Assembly (NCBI GenBank): GCA_013365365.1
Contig: JABVXU010000020.1
Coordinates: 124,001-188,000, forward strand
DNA: 64,000 nt
Reading direction: 5' to 3'
DNA from: Cruorifilaria tuberocauda
Lineage: Eukaryota; Nematoda; Chromadorea; Rhabditida; Onchocercidae
In this document: in pieces, positions 51,356 through 64,000 of the stretch
Layout of the letters: every line of letters begins with the position of its first letter
Position numbering within the stretch: position 1 is the first letter of the stretch
Program-made: the position numbers and the translations under genes
The notes under the pieces: model-generated
Told to the model about the DNA's origin: nothing
The model's input: the letters and a program-made list of their open reading frames with translations, nothing else
Databases searched by the model: none

Positions 51356-54300
51356 TTACACAAGTGAATAGTGTAAGATAGGAAGAAGGATCAGTAGACC
51401 ATGTAGCGCACCAATTGTTATCACCAAGGTAACTGTTTTTAGGAAGGAACCAAATACATAGCTATCAATTGATGCTAGGAATGAAATTCCTGCAATTAAA
51501 AAACTGTCATCAATTAGTACCACTAGGGCTCCAATGAGATGCAAACATCTATTCGATTTTATCATTATTTCTCAACGTTTCTATCTTATCATCCCATCAC
51601 AATCCACTATCTGCAAAAACTGTAAATACCTACCGATAATTGTACTGCTAGCAAATTGTAATATTGGGACAGTTTTTTAATTACAGAGTTTCATTCTATT
51701 GTATAAAGCATTACGCATTCGTTCAGACGATCCCATCCCATCGTCCTATAAAAAATGAGCCAAGTTTCACGTAATGAGTTCATCGGAAGTTTTGGACGGA
51801 TGGAGAGAATTTAACACTACTTGAAAGAAAAGTATTGCTTTTCAGTAGTATGTTTTCAATATCATAGCAATTGTAATGAATAGAAAATACTCATCAGATT
51901 AAAGAATATCATCATTCATTACTAGCATTAAATATAATTATTGATTGAATGAAAATTTTCTGAGATAAGTATTTTATGATTTTTCAAATAAAAGTTAAAG
52001 AAAGTTTCAAAATTTAAAAGACCATAGAAAAATTAAATGCCGGATGTGAAGCGAAATCAATGCAAAAGCCAACACTCGTAACAATTGTTGCCATCGAGAT
52101 GAAATTCAATCGAACATTCCAAAATGACATGAAACCAAGGATACCGACATTCACCGTAATGATGCTGAATGAAATCCAAAATGACGAAATTCTGTTTGGT
52201 AATAGCAATAAGGAAGCAATAATTACCGCAAAGCTAGCAATTGCTATCGTTGATAACGTGCTGGGAAGTATTGGTTGCACTGTTCCGCAAGCTACAAATT
52301 CCTGATAATCTAAATTACCTCAAAATTCAGAAGCATACAAATCAGTTTTAATAATCACTGGTCAAAATATTCGTAGAAAATTACCCAGCCTTGATGAAAC
52401 GTGATTTTGCAATATTTCTTAAAACTTGCATAGCTCGTGATTGATTGCTTGCTCCAATATGACATAATTGCACAATGACACGTGAAGCTTCCAGAAAATT
52501 ACCGGTAGAGTCGAACAAGATATCACTGAAAATTTATCCTTTCAAATAGAATAAATTGGAATTTAAAATTTGCTATTTGTTATATGGTGTAATCAGTATA
52601 TAATTTCATCGAATTTTAACGAACTGAACAATTAAGCATATCGCTTGTAACGGGCAAATTGTGTTGAGAGAGGAAAATATTTTCAAAATATATACAAAAT
52701 TATTGGATGTTATTTCGATATTACTTTTTTGAAACATTGCACGTAACCTAAAATTGCATCATTCTTCTAGAGATTATGAAATATCCTCACAAATTTTTGC
52801 ATTTCTTTTCATTCATTGCATTGGAAATTAAAAATCGAAAAGTTTTACAAGACTCAACAATTTTTAGACCTTCAGTAATGTTCCGATATTTCCAAAAATA
52901 TTTAATTTTCAATGACAGTATTTTTGTTTCAAAATTTTGAGCATTAAATGAAAATAAGCTTGAATGATAAATAAGAAAGCATTCATCACTAAAAATATCT
53001 GCGAGCGGAAAGAATTAAGTTTCTAAGAATATCCTTTTATCAAATAGATAGCCTAAAAGAAAACTTCAAGTAAATTCAATATGCATCTGAAATGAGCCAT
53101 GAATCACTGATTCCTGTGTATTCAGTGAATTCGTACAGAACTATTTCATTTCCAACACTGTCCAAATCCGGCGATTTGAAAAATTGAACTATGATAAATT
53201 ATGCATCCACATGTCTTTCAAGCCATTTAGAAGGTATAATTTGAAAAGAGCTTACAGTGGTAAGAAGATCGAAACTCATGATGAACTGAACTGAATTTTA
53301 GCCAGATCAAGCAATAAGCCTTGTTAGAACAAAATTTCAGTTTCCAATATGAACTTTCACCTGTGATCTCTGTTGAAATTCTGTCTTTTTTTCGTTATGT
53401 AGTGGATTGCCCGAAAAGAAAAAAACCGTTTATAAAAGAGTGCCATCAAGGCACTAATGTTAGCATTCAATAGCAATCTGTAAAAAAAAACCTTTTAGAT
53501 TCCAAAATGATTTCATTCACTCTCACATTTTACTCCATTCTTCTACTTTTAGATAAAGTGAAAAGAATTAAGAAAAACTGACCAGAGAAATATTTCTTCA
53601 TAGCAGACAAACCTTCATAACCATATGAATGCACTGAAAGTAATTCAACCGGTTCGAGGCCTAATTTCAGATGCACACAACCCCAAGCAGATTCTACCTA
53701 TAATAAAAAGGAAAAACTAAAATGAATGTATGCAGTTAAGACGGATTAATTTAATGACGTAAAATGTAAGTAATCGATGGAACTTACAAGATAGAGGAAG
53801 AAAAATACGAGTATAATTAATCGAACCGAGGGTTTGAATAACTAATCTGAGTAAGTCGTACGGAAAAAATTGGCAAGAAAATGATTCATTTTCTGTTTCT
53901 TCCTAATCATCGACTAACAAAACATATGATTTTCACGTGAAAGTGAAATTTTATGAAAATAGGAAAATTTTTTCATTAATTTTAAATATTATTTCTTTGA
54001 TTACTTCCTCTTACAGTTCATTCTACTGAGTAATTATGATCGAAATATTAAGTACAAGAAAATTCTGAATTTAAAATTAAAATTCAAAATTAAATATTTA
54101 GTTCTATAACGAATTAAACCATGACTTAAAAAGCCCTGTATAAAAGAATTCGTTTTAATAATTAATTAAATCATTATTTTATTTACATTTGTTTGTCTCA
54201 AGAATTTCCAGACCGGAAATATTAATTTTTAATCAATGAGATATTAAATTTTTCTTCAGGAAAAATATGTGATCGGGGACATCTCTTTTTTCTGCATTTC

Positions 54301-55392
54301 TGGAATGTCAAACAATGTCTGTTGGCAACTCCACATTTACTTGTCAAGCAAGACTAGTACAGCTGAAAACTGTGTACCATCAATGGTTGACAATAGAATA
54401 TACTTTCTAAGCCATCCTGCAGACGGGTTATATGCTTTCTAGTCTCGAAATGGAATTTAATAAAGTGCAATAGTTTTTTCTTATCGATTTAATGTTTTCA
54501 AAATTATTCAGTTACCCGAGAAGAGTGTTAGCTGATAAATATATGTGAAAGAAATAGCTAATATAGTATACACAAAATGTCTGAAAGAAAAATTGAATTT
54601 AAATACTCTAAATGTCTGTTCGAAATTATTATTCACGTTAGATTTGTGTGCTTGTTCTGATATTTATTTTCTTTACAAAAAAGGATAATAAGTTGGTAGA
54701 AATAGAAGCAAAAATATCAACCTAACTATAACATCATTTGGGAATGGAATTAGTTCAGTTATTCTCAAAAATGAATTTTTTAAACTTAAATTTTATTAAA
54801 TTATAGTATAGCAAAAGTCATGCTTACTCGCACGGACTGAAAAGGTGAAAAGCAACCGACAGTAAGGAGATGAAATCGGTACAGTAATTGAGTAGGATGC
54901 ATCCATAAATGTCTTCTTCATGCGTGAATCGAATGAAGTGATAAGGGAAGTTGATCACCATGCTGATAATGTGATAAATACATTGTCCACTCCAACTGCT
55001 ACAAGTTGAAAGTAGCATAAACCTATTAGGAATGGAATCTATAATTAATCTTAGATAAGACAGCGAGAATGTCAACATTTGTGAATCATTATTAGAACCT
55101 GTATTGTATAATGCATGATTTAAATGTGATGATATTATATAAGATCTTCTGTTTCCAGATTATTCTGATAAGATTTTAATTCTAACTTACAGAAGATAAC
55201 GAATGGCATCAAATAAGCAACACTGGTAATATGGTAGCCTGATAGTAGCAGTAAGCCGATACCACTCATAACCGCAGCTACAGCACTGACAACTCCACCA
55301 ATAGCTAACCATGGTGGAAAATAAATCGAGGATGGTAAACAGCAACATAAGCTTGTATACAACAATTGTGTTGAGAAACTTGGAAGTAACAT
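51356..55392 (-). pseudogene. ptr: Decayed patched-related (PTR) membrane protein with sterol-sensing domain
   Basis: PTR proteins are nematode relatives of Patched with 12 membrane spans, used in moulting and cuticle formation. Recognisable minus-strand pieces: 55392-55191 (sterol-sensing-domain start, FPPWLAIGGVVSAVAAVMSG), 54998-54828 (SVGVDNVFITLSAW and onward), 54416-54341, 53697-53613, 52525-52385, 52291-~52022 (ILPSTLSTIAIASFAVIIAS), 51745-51634 (SSERMRNALYN) and 51489-51356 (YVFGSFLKTVTLV, GALHGLLILLPIL). Lesions: a TGA at 54957-54955 right after LSAW; the same exon then needs all three frames to follow the family (SIT, then TDFIS, then TVGCFSPFQSVR); a TAA at 51679-51677. Junctions near 54341/53697 and 53613/52525 are also out of phase in my reading. 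The first membrane span and first large loop were not found upstream. Splice sites are mostly intact, so decay looks recent. Assembly errors could explain one lesion but hardly all. Confidence 0.75.
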
Positions 55393-57964
55393 TCTAAAAA
55401 CATAAGTTATTACTAATCAATCCTTCAATAACGAACGTAAAATAAGGTGGTCATACTGGATATGCTAGTAAAGCTCTTAATATAATTTATTATTAAACAT
55501 TTCCATTTCAAATTTTTAAAAAGCAAAAATTAATTAATGTTTCACATTTGCTCGGATCAAGAAGCAACAATGGAATAAAGATTAAAGGTGGCTAACAAAA
55601 TTAGTTAATATATTGTGATTTGTTATTATGCATAATATATTATTATTTTCTAATAATATCATCAAGTATTGATAGAAATATGATAATCTATTCAATATCA
55701 TATAGCTCATGAACTGAGTAAAGTAATTGAAAGGTAGAAGGTATTGAATGGAACATTAACTCGTTTTACTACTAAATATGAAATAAACAGTTAATGTGCC
55801 AGGAAGTGTAAGGCTTCACAAATCGTTTGTTTAAATGATTATCGAAAGTTGGACTGCACTCCGCGCATTAATTGTCTCAAATATATCATTGTTCAATTCA
55901 GTAATGTATGTTTCAACAATAGTTCTCATATCATTTTGATGATTGTTGAAAATATGAGAAGGAAAAGAAAAAAAGTTGAAGTCAAAAACTGATCGCATTT
56001 CAATTAATTTACTATTTCAAGAAATATTGTAGCATCACTGATACAAACATATGAAACATTAGATTCGAGAATTGCTCGGCTTCTCGCAAGTTTTCAATTG
56101 AATTTGTCTTTCTCAATTCAAATTTAGAAATTTTATCATAATAATTATTTAACGATAATTTGCAATTTACTTATTATTGATTATACTTGCAGATACTTTT
56201 TGTTCTAGTTTTAAATTATTCTTGCAATTCTCATTGCTTCTGAAGCTTTATTGTTTTTTGCTAGTTCTTAATTTTCATTGCATGGAGAAAACGAATAATT
56301 TTCCCAATTTGTTAGGTATTAGTGATGAATTGATAATAATCGGTTAGTGGACAAATGTCACTATATTGAAAGGTCAAGATCGTGCGTGCTGGTCAGACTA
56401 ATTATACAAATCATAATCAACCTTGTCTATTTCCGTCCTTCCTTCAACATCCATGAAAAATTACTGCTTTACAAACCGAGAACCATTGTCGATCGGGCAA
56501 ATATTTCTCTTTCTTTCGAATCAGAAAGAGAATTTCCTGAATAACCGCTAATATGGTCAATTTTGGACAGTAAGAATAAGCTGTATGATTTTTGATAATT
56601 CAAATCTTTTGGAAATCGCTCCTAAATACAGTCTTCGTCTTCATTAACTTTTACGATATCACTGAAGGTAAAAATTAAGTCTAAAATTTATGAGTTAAGT
56701 TTAGTTTAAATGGTTAATCAATACAACTCTTCGCCAATTTTATTTCGCTACTTCTGAACTTTAAAATATGACTGCAACCACTAAGCTGAATTAGCGAAAT
56801 GTTGATTGAAAGGTTAGCTGCAAGGTACCACCTAAATTATGCTAATATTTTAGTTGCTAAAATAAAATGTTGATATCACATACGCCTTCTAGGACTTCTC
56901 AATTTCGTAATCTAAATTTCAAGTTTTCAGTATTAACTTTGATTGCCTAGCATGTACGTTCCAGCTTGCTTTGTTGTGTTCTTTAATAAATAATTGTCCA
57001 TCTGTCCATGCTATTTATATGCAGCCATAAGGGTGACCTTTGAGCGTAGTCGAAGTATCTACCCATAAAAGGAAGATGAGAGAAAAGGAATAGGCATGAT
57101 GGCAACTGTCCACTATGACTCCTTCGCTTTTTTGGTTGTTACTTTCTTTTCACCTGTCAAACTAATCCTTCTCATCGATGCTTTTTTGCCATTCATTTTC
57201 CTTCGAAGTTTTCAACTTCGTTGCCATTCAAAGGTCATTACTGTATTCTACTATCCATTATGAAATTCATAGAGAATACTTTCAAAAAACAAACTTTATT
57301 CTAGCTTCTCATTAATTTTTATTTCTTCAGCAGCCCACTTAATATTTAATTTTCATTAAAAAAATTTTTTGTGCAAAATTTGCAAATTATATTAATTGAC
57401 TAAATGCTGCATCCTTGAATTGAAGGAATGAGTCATCTTTAATCTAAATTCGATATCAGTCCAGTGCATCTCTTTGCCCTATGGTCATTGCAAATAACTA
57501 AATTAGCTAAGGCCTCTGTGCCATATTGGCCAAGCTTGCTTATCAAAAGAATCAGTTCGATGATGGCAAAAGTGTTTAATTCATTTTTGATGTGAATCTT
57601 TCCTGTCACAGCGAGATATTGTATCAGTTTTATAAGCTTAAAAGCGAATAATATTAGTAGATATTTTCATAGAAATTCCCAAAAAAACAGATTTTGATAC
57701 CTTTTTTATTTCAAAATTTCCTTAATTCTTAAATATTTTATGATTTCAATTAATTTCACATCGCTATAATTTTGTAGTTTTCAATATATATTTAATAATT
57801 CAATTCGTTTAATAATTTAATAGAACGAATAACGATCGGCTTATAATTTCATTTAGATTTTGCTCTTACAACATTTTCCAATGATTTGAATTTCTTCTTA
57901 GCAACAGAAGGATATTAAACTGCATTAAATTCCGGAAGATCGCTTTACTCATGAAAAGGCTTGA
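55393..57964. other. Intergenic or missing N-terminal part of the PTR relic
   Basis: No clear gene. A minus-strand frame at about 55850-55965 (reading ETYITELNNDIFETI) could be a leftover PTR exon before the sterol-sensing domain, but I cannot place it. Around 57000-57260 the DNA is less AT-rich, possibly the promoter of the downstream LRR gene. Confidence 0.35.
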
Positions 57965-60900
57965 ATGATTATCATTCCACGTACCACTCTTTTATTATTA
58001 TTATCGATCAACTCTGTTTTTGGTCTTTGTCCCTTGAACTGCAGCTGTGATAATGAGTATCAGTTATCGGTGAATTGTAATTATGTTAAGTTACAATATC
58101 TCCCATCTTTGCTACACCCTGGCACTCAGTCTCTGAGATTATTCAAGTGTCAAATTGAACAGCTTGATTCCGATATCATGGAATTATATCCAAGTTTGTT
58201 ATATCAGTTTACACATTTTAATGTAAAAATTATATATAGACTAGTCAATTGAACTGATTTGAAATTTCAAAGTTTAATTATTTTGATTACTTGAGAATGC
58301 CTTTTTGAATTTCTTTATTGTTTCTCGATTTAGAATCTGAATTCATTATAGATATAATATATTTGGACCTGTCCGGCAACAATATTTCAACTCTCGGAAG
58401 TAACATTTTTCAATATCAAGGCAAAACTCAAACTCTAAATTTAAGTACTAATAATTTTCCGGTTGTATTCCGCAATAGTTTCTACGGTCTAAATAGACTG
58501 CAGGTAAATTCCCGGAAATTTTATATAATTCAACCGTGCGTCCCCTCATTTAACTTTTTTGGATAACTTTTGATATTTGTGTGCTAGATTAACATTTCTA
58601 TCTTCTGATCACCAATTCTATTACCTGAAATATCTTTGTTAATTTCGGAATTTATTAAAGAATTCATTTCTTTTGCATTTCAGTATCTCGATTTATCATT
58701 CGGCAGACTGCAAGTGATTGAATCGGATGCATTTGAACATTTAGTAGAATTGGTGGAATTTGACATATCGTACAATGAGCTTCAAAATTTATCATTCGCA
58801 ATTTTTAATGGCCTAACAAATTTACAAAAATTGATGATTGCCGGAAATCAAATTGCCCATTTGGATGGTTCTATAGCTAGAACTTTACCTAATTTGAGAA
58901 TTATTGATCTGAGTCATAATATGATCACAGTGGTATGGATTTATTACAATTTCCAACTTATTATTTCCATTAGTTCCTATTACACACTATGATTATTTAC
59001 TATTATGTAAATTTAGAAAAAATAAAACTCTTGCACTGTAGATATCAAGGCTTCTCAGAGGTATAAAGATCAACCTTGTAAGTTTTTAAAGTCAAAAGAC
59101 TTAATTTGGGAGATGTTTTAAATTTTTAAAGCAATATCGTTTCATTGTTTTATATAATGACAAGTCGGTTGATACGATACAGCCTTATATTCGTTGAAGA
59201 AAGGCAGAGAGATATGGTTCGCAGAATCGTTAGGCAATAATAGTTCCTTAATTCAAAAGGACAACTGGCCAATAAAGAAGTCAATTGATTTCAGATTACA
59301 TCTGATGCATTACTAGGATTAAATTTGATAAAAAGACTCGATTTATCAGCAAATTTTTTGCAAGAGATCCCAATTTTCAGTCAAAACAATCTGAGGAACT
59401 TGGAATATTTAAATATGGGTTTCAATCAGGTAATGAAGGAATAATGTTAAAAACTTATTTGTTTCTGACTGATAATTTCGATAAAAATCAATAATATTAG
59501 CATGAATTTTCAATTTTGTTCCTCAATTTTATAACGAAATTCAATTCCTACTTCGCATAATTTAGTTAAAGAAAATTGAGCCATACAGCTTTCGACCGCT
59601 TCACTCATTACTGAAATTGGATTTAACTAAAAATAAATTCATCACTCTCCCTGCATTAGCATTCGATGGATTATTCCGATTACGGCAACTCAATTTAAAT
59701 GAACAGTATTATCTTAGAGAAATTCAGGTTACGTCATCTATTTAAAAAAATTTCACAAACGTTGAAAATCGAAAAGAAATCTGAAAAAAAAATTTGTTTG
59801 ATAGACCTTATCTTAATTTTTATAGAAAAAAAGGAAACAAATTATATATTGAAATTTGTAAGTAAATCTAAAATGCATTGCTTTTAGAATGGTGCATTTT
59901 CTGGATTAGCATCCTTGGAAGTATTAGATCTAAGTTACAATCATCTCTTAGAGTACATTGATGAAAATGCTTTCGAAGTGAGCAACGCTTTGCACACTTT
60001 CAATGTTAGCTTCTGCGCCTTGAAAACCTTTTCACCCAGTTTACTTGATTGGAAAAGGTAAGTCTGTGGCGTAATTTATCATCTAATTACTGATATCAGT
60101 AACATAGTATAAAAAGAAGTTAATAAACAACTTAAATACATAATACATATACTTGCATATTCATTCCTATACTTTGAAAAACAAATTAGTCTCATGCATT
60201 GTCTCATACTGCTCCTATGCAAATCATGAAAAGTTGTGATCAAATTTTTAATTTTTTCAAAAATCCAATAGTACTTCAGAGTGGCCGAGCTATACTTACA
60301 TGGTAATCCACTTCACTGTGATCATAAATTACTCACTTTCTTACCGGATGTCTTGCGTCTACGATCTATCCATAATGTCATTTGCGCCACTCCAATTGAG
60401 TTGCATAACGTCAGTATTTCATCGTTGGTAAGCATTTGCGCATAAATACGAAAAAGGAAAATCGACATGAAAATATAGTGTTCATTATTGAAAATGATCG
60501 GATTGTTGCTTCATTTATCATTCATTTATTTCATTCATTGCTTCAAAAGTTCTTAAATTTAAAATTTGCTATTTCATAAAATGAATTTTCTAAATCTTAA
60601 AAATTAACCTAAAAAGAGATCACGAAATGTCAGGAAAGTAGCAGTTCAGTGGAAATGCTTTGAAGGAAAATAATTTCAGGATACTGTTGAAGTAGCAGTG
60701 GAAGATGCAAAGCGAACTCTTACCGTTCTTTGTTCTACACTAACTGTTTTAACAGCGGTTATCATTTTGGCTCTTTTCCTGTATTCCAGAATAACTCCAA
60801 ATTATAAACAAATCAGGAAGTCAAAATCCCAGCAACAATGCTGCCGAAATTTATCCAACGAAAGAGAATACATGCTTCCGGAATGTTATAATTCGGTTAT

Positions 60901-61066
60901 CGAATTCAATAGTTTAACAACTAGAAGGGAAAATACATTTACGGAATTATTCGAATCCGAAAATTCTTATGACAGGATAGCAGCTCAAAAACCAGTGAAT
61001 TTAATTCATACTAATAATAGTGTTTTCTTTGGACAAACTCATTTTACCCATTTATCTAGGAAGTGA
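57965..61066 (+). CDS. Second single-pass leucine-rich-repeat membrane protein
   Basis: Exons: 57965-58193, 58352-58503, 58684-58929, 59295-59429, 59566-59727, 59888-60057, 60280-60427, 60680-61066; all phases agree, giving about 542 aa. The signal peptide is hydrophobic (TTLLLLLSINSVFG), followed by an N-terminal LRR cap CPLNCSCDN. About a dozen extracellular LRRs follow (for example IIYLDLSGNNISTL, LRIIDLSHNMIT, LEVLDLSYNHLLEYI). A C-terminal cap (HGNPLHCDHKLLTFL) precedes a membrane span (LTVLTAVIILALFLY) and a cytoplasmic tail of about 100 residues, rich in Asn, Ser and Glu. It is not a close duplicate of the LRR gene at 17221-24019: exon structure, caps and tail differ. A role in cell adhesion or extracellular matrix is likely from the architecture, but the specific function is unknown. 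AATAAA lies 54 bases after the stop. Confidence 0.86.
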
Positions 61067-61120
61067 ATTTCACAAGAAATATTACAATCGTCGATACTGT
61101 ATACCAATGATCATTTCTGA

Positions 61121-61126
61121 AATAAA
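61121..61126 (+). terminator. Poly(A) signal of the second LRR gene
   Basis: AATAAA 54 bases after the stop codon at 61066. Confidence 0.55.
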
Positions 61127-61143
61127 TTAATTGGAAACATTCG

Positions 61144-61165
61144 CTCTCTCTCTCTCTCTCTCTCT
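61144..61165. repeat. (CT)n microsatellite
   Basis: About 11 uninterrupted CT units, followed by two tandem copies of CTTATAGT. Likely length-polymorphic. Confidence 0.85.
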
Positions 61166-61394
61166 GTCTTATAGTCTTATAGTCATACCATACCAGTTTT
61201 TTCCCAAGAAATATTGTTAAATCAAGTATATGCAGTGAAATCAAAAACAAAATAAATTTATATGAAAACAAACAAATTCATCAAAACAAACTTGTTGATC
61301 AACAATTCAAATAGAAATCGTAAACAGAAAAAATCAACAACTAAAACAGTATGGTCAGTTCAAATAATTTGCAAATCATGTCAATTTAACCATT

Positions 61395-63691
<2,297 letters not shown>

Positions 63692-64000
63692 GTCCTTTTC
63701 CAGAAGTTTTTCGACAAAATTCTTAAATTTTCGTTTAGCTTTAGATCTGAAAAGATTATCATCGCGATGTTATTGAATAGTTTATGTAATAGATTTTCAA
63801 ATCTATTTCTATACTCATTATAAACTTCTATCTACTAATCAATTCCCATTAATTTGAATAAAAAATTACTACCCATCCATGCCTTCGTTATCAGGAGCGT
63901 CTACCTTAACCGATACAAATGCAAATAGTTATATCTACTTATGACATTCTAATGAGGTTTCGGTAGATAGATCAGTTTTACACGACAAGAAATGGATTAT
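63692..64000. other. Alpha-tubulin 5' region and possible end of an upstream gene
   Basis: On the minus strand a CTTTTCAG acceptor (63754-63747) precedes a leader of about 55 bases and the tubulin ATG. Further upstream a minus-strand frame reading VSVKVDAPDNEGMDG ends at a TAG (63871-63869). It could be the last exon of a gene that lies outside the window, or chance. Confidence 0.3.

Larger units (their letters stand above)
61067..61394. other. Spacer between convergent LRR and alpha-tubulin genes
   Basis: Both 3' UTRs share these 328 bases. It contains the LRR poly(A) signal and a CT microsatellite. Confidence 0.5.

Noticed and set aside
52060..52305. 81-codon plus-strand frame
   Set aside because: Antisense to the PTR exon 52291-52022, whose minus-strand translation has the family motifs.
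56347..56544. 65-codon plus-strand frame
   Set aside because: No splice context or recognisable motif; expected by chance in a spacer this long.
59699..59887. 62-codon plus-strand frame between LRR exons
   Set aside because: Mostly intron sequence; LRR exons 59566-59727 and 59888-60057 join in phase 0 without it.

Overview
The window is nuclear DNA from a nematode, most likely a filarial or other spirurid worm. The base composition is AT-rich (I estimate about 30% GC). Genes are cut into many short exons separated by introns of roughly 70-400 bases with T-rich TTTCAG or TTTTAG acceptors. Several first coding exons follow directly on acceptor-like sites, as expected for spliced-leader trans-splicing. 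The best-conserved proteins (separase, proteasome alpha-4, alpha-tubulin) look nematode-like. I could not run a database search, so the species is not determined. All gene models come from reading splice sites and checking reading-frame phase by hand.

Layout, left to right. A small two-exon gene of unknown function lies on the minus strand (362-654). A 24-exon separase gene (about 2485-10757, +) follows and carries the His/Cys protease core. After 6.4 kb with no recognisable gene, which holds a small GC-rich island, comes an 11-exon single-pass leucine-rich-repeat membrane protein (17221-24019, +). After another 4 kb gap there is a 27-exon ubinuclein, the HIRA-complex histone chaperone subunit (27972-37847, +). 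An 8-exon trypsin-like serine protease (40069-44534, +) follows, with a spliced two-exon gene nested in its seventh intron on the opposite strand (43212-44085, -). Then come proteasome subunit alpha-4 (45007-47580, +) and the SNARE USE1 (48324-49637, +). A decayed patched-related (PTR) locus lies on the minus strand (51356-55392). A second leucine-rich-repeat membrane protein (57965-61066, +) converges on a divergent alpha-tubulin (61395-63691, -).

The genes do not form one pathway. Housekeeping genes (separase, proteasome, USE1, tubulin, ubinuclein) alternate with cell-surface genes (two LRR proteins, a secreted protease, the PTR relic). The most unusual points are: the PTR copy carries premature stops and frame slips; a spliced gene is nested antisense in the protease; three introns use GC donors; ubinuclein has a possible intronic poly(A) isoform and a repeated, hairpin-forming element in its first two introns; and one separase exon lacks any AG acceptor. 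I found no CRISPR array, tRNA, rRNA or intact transposon.
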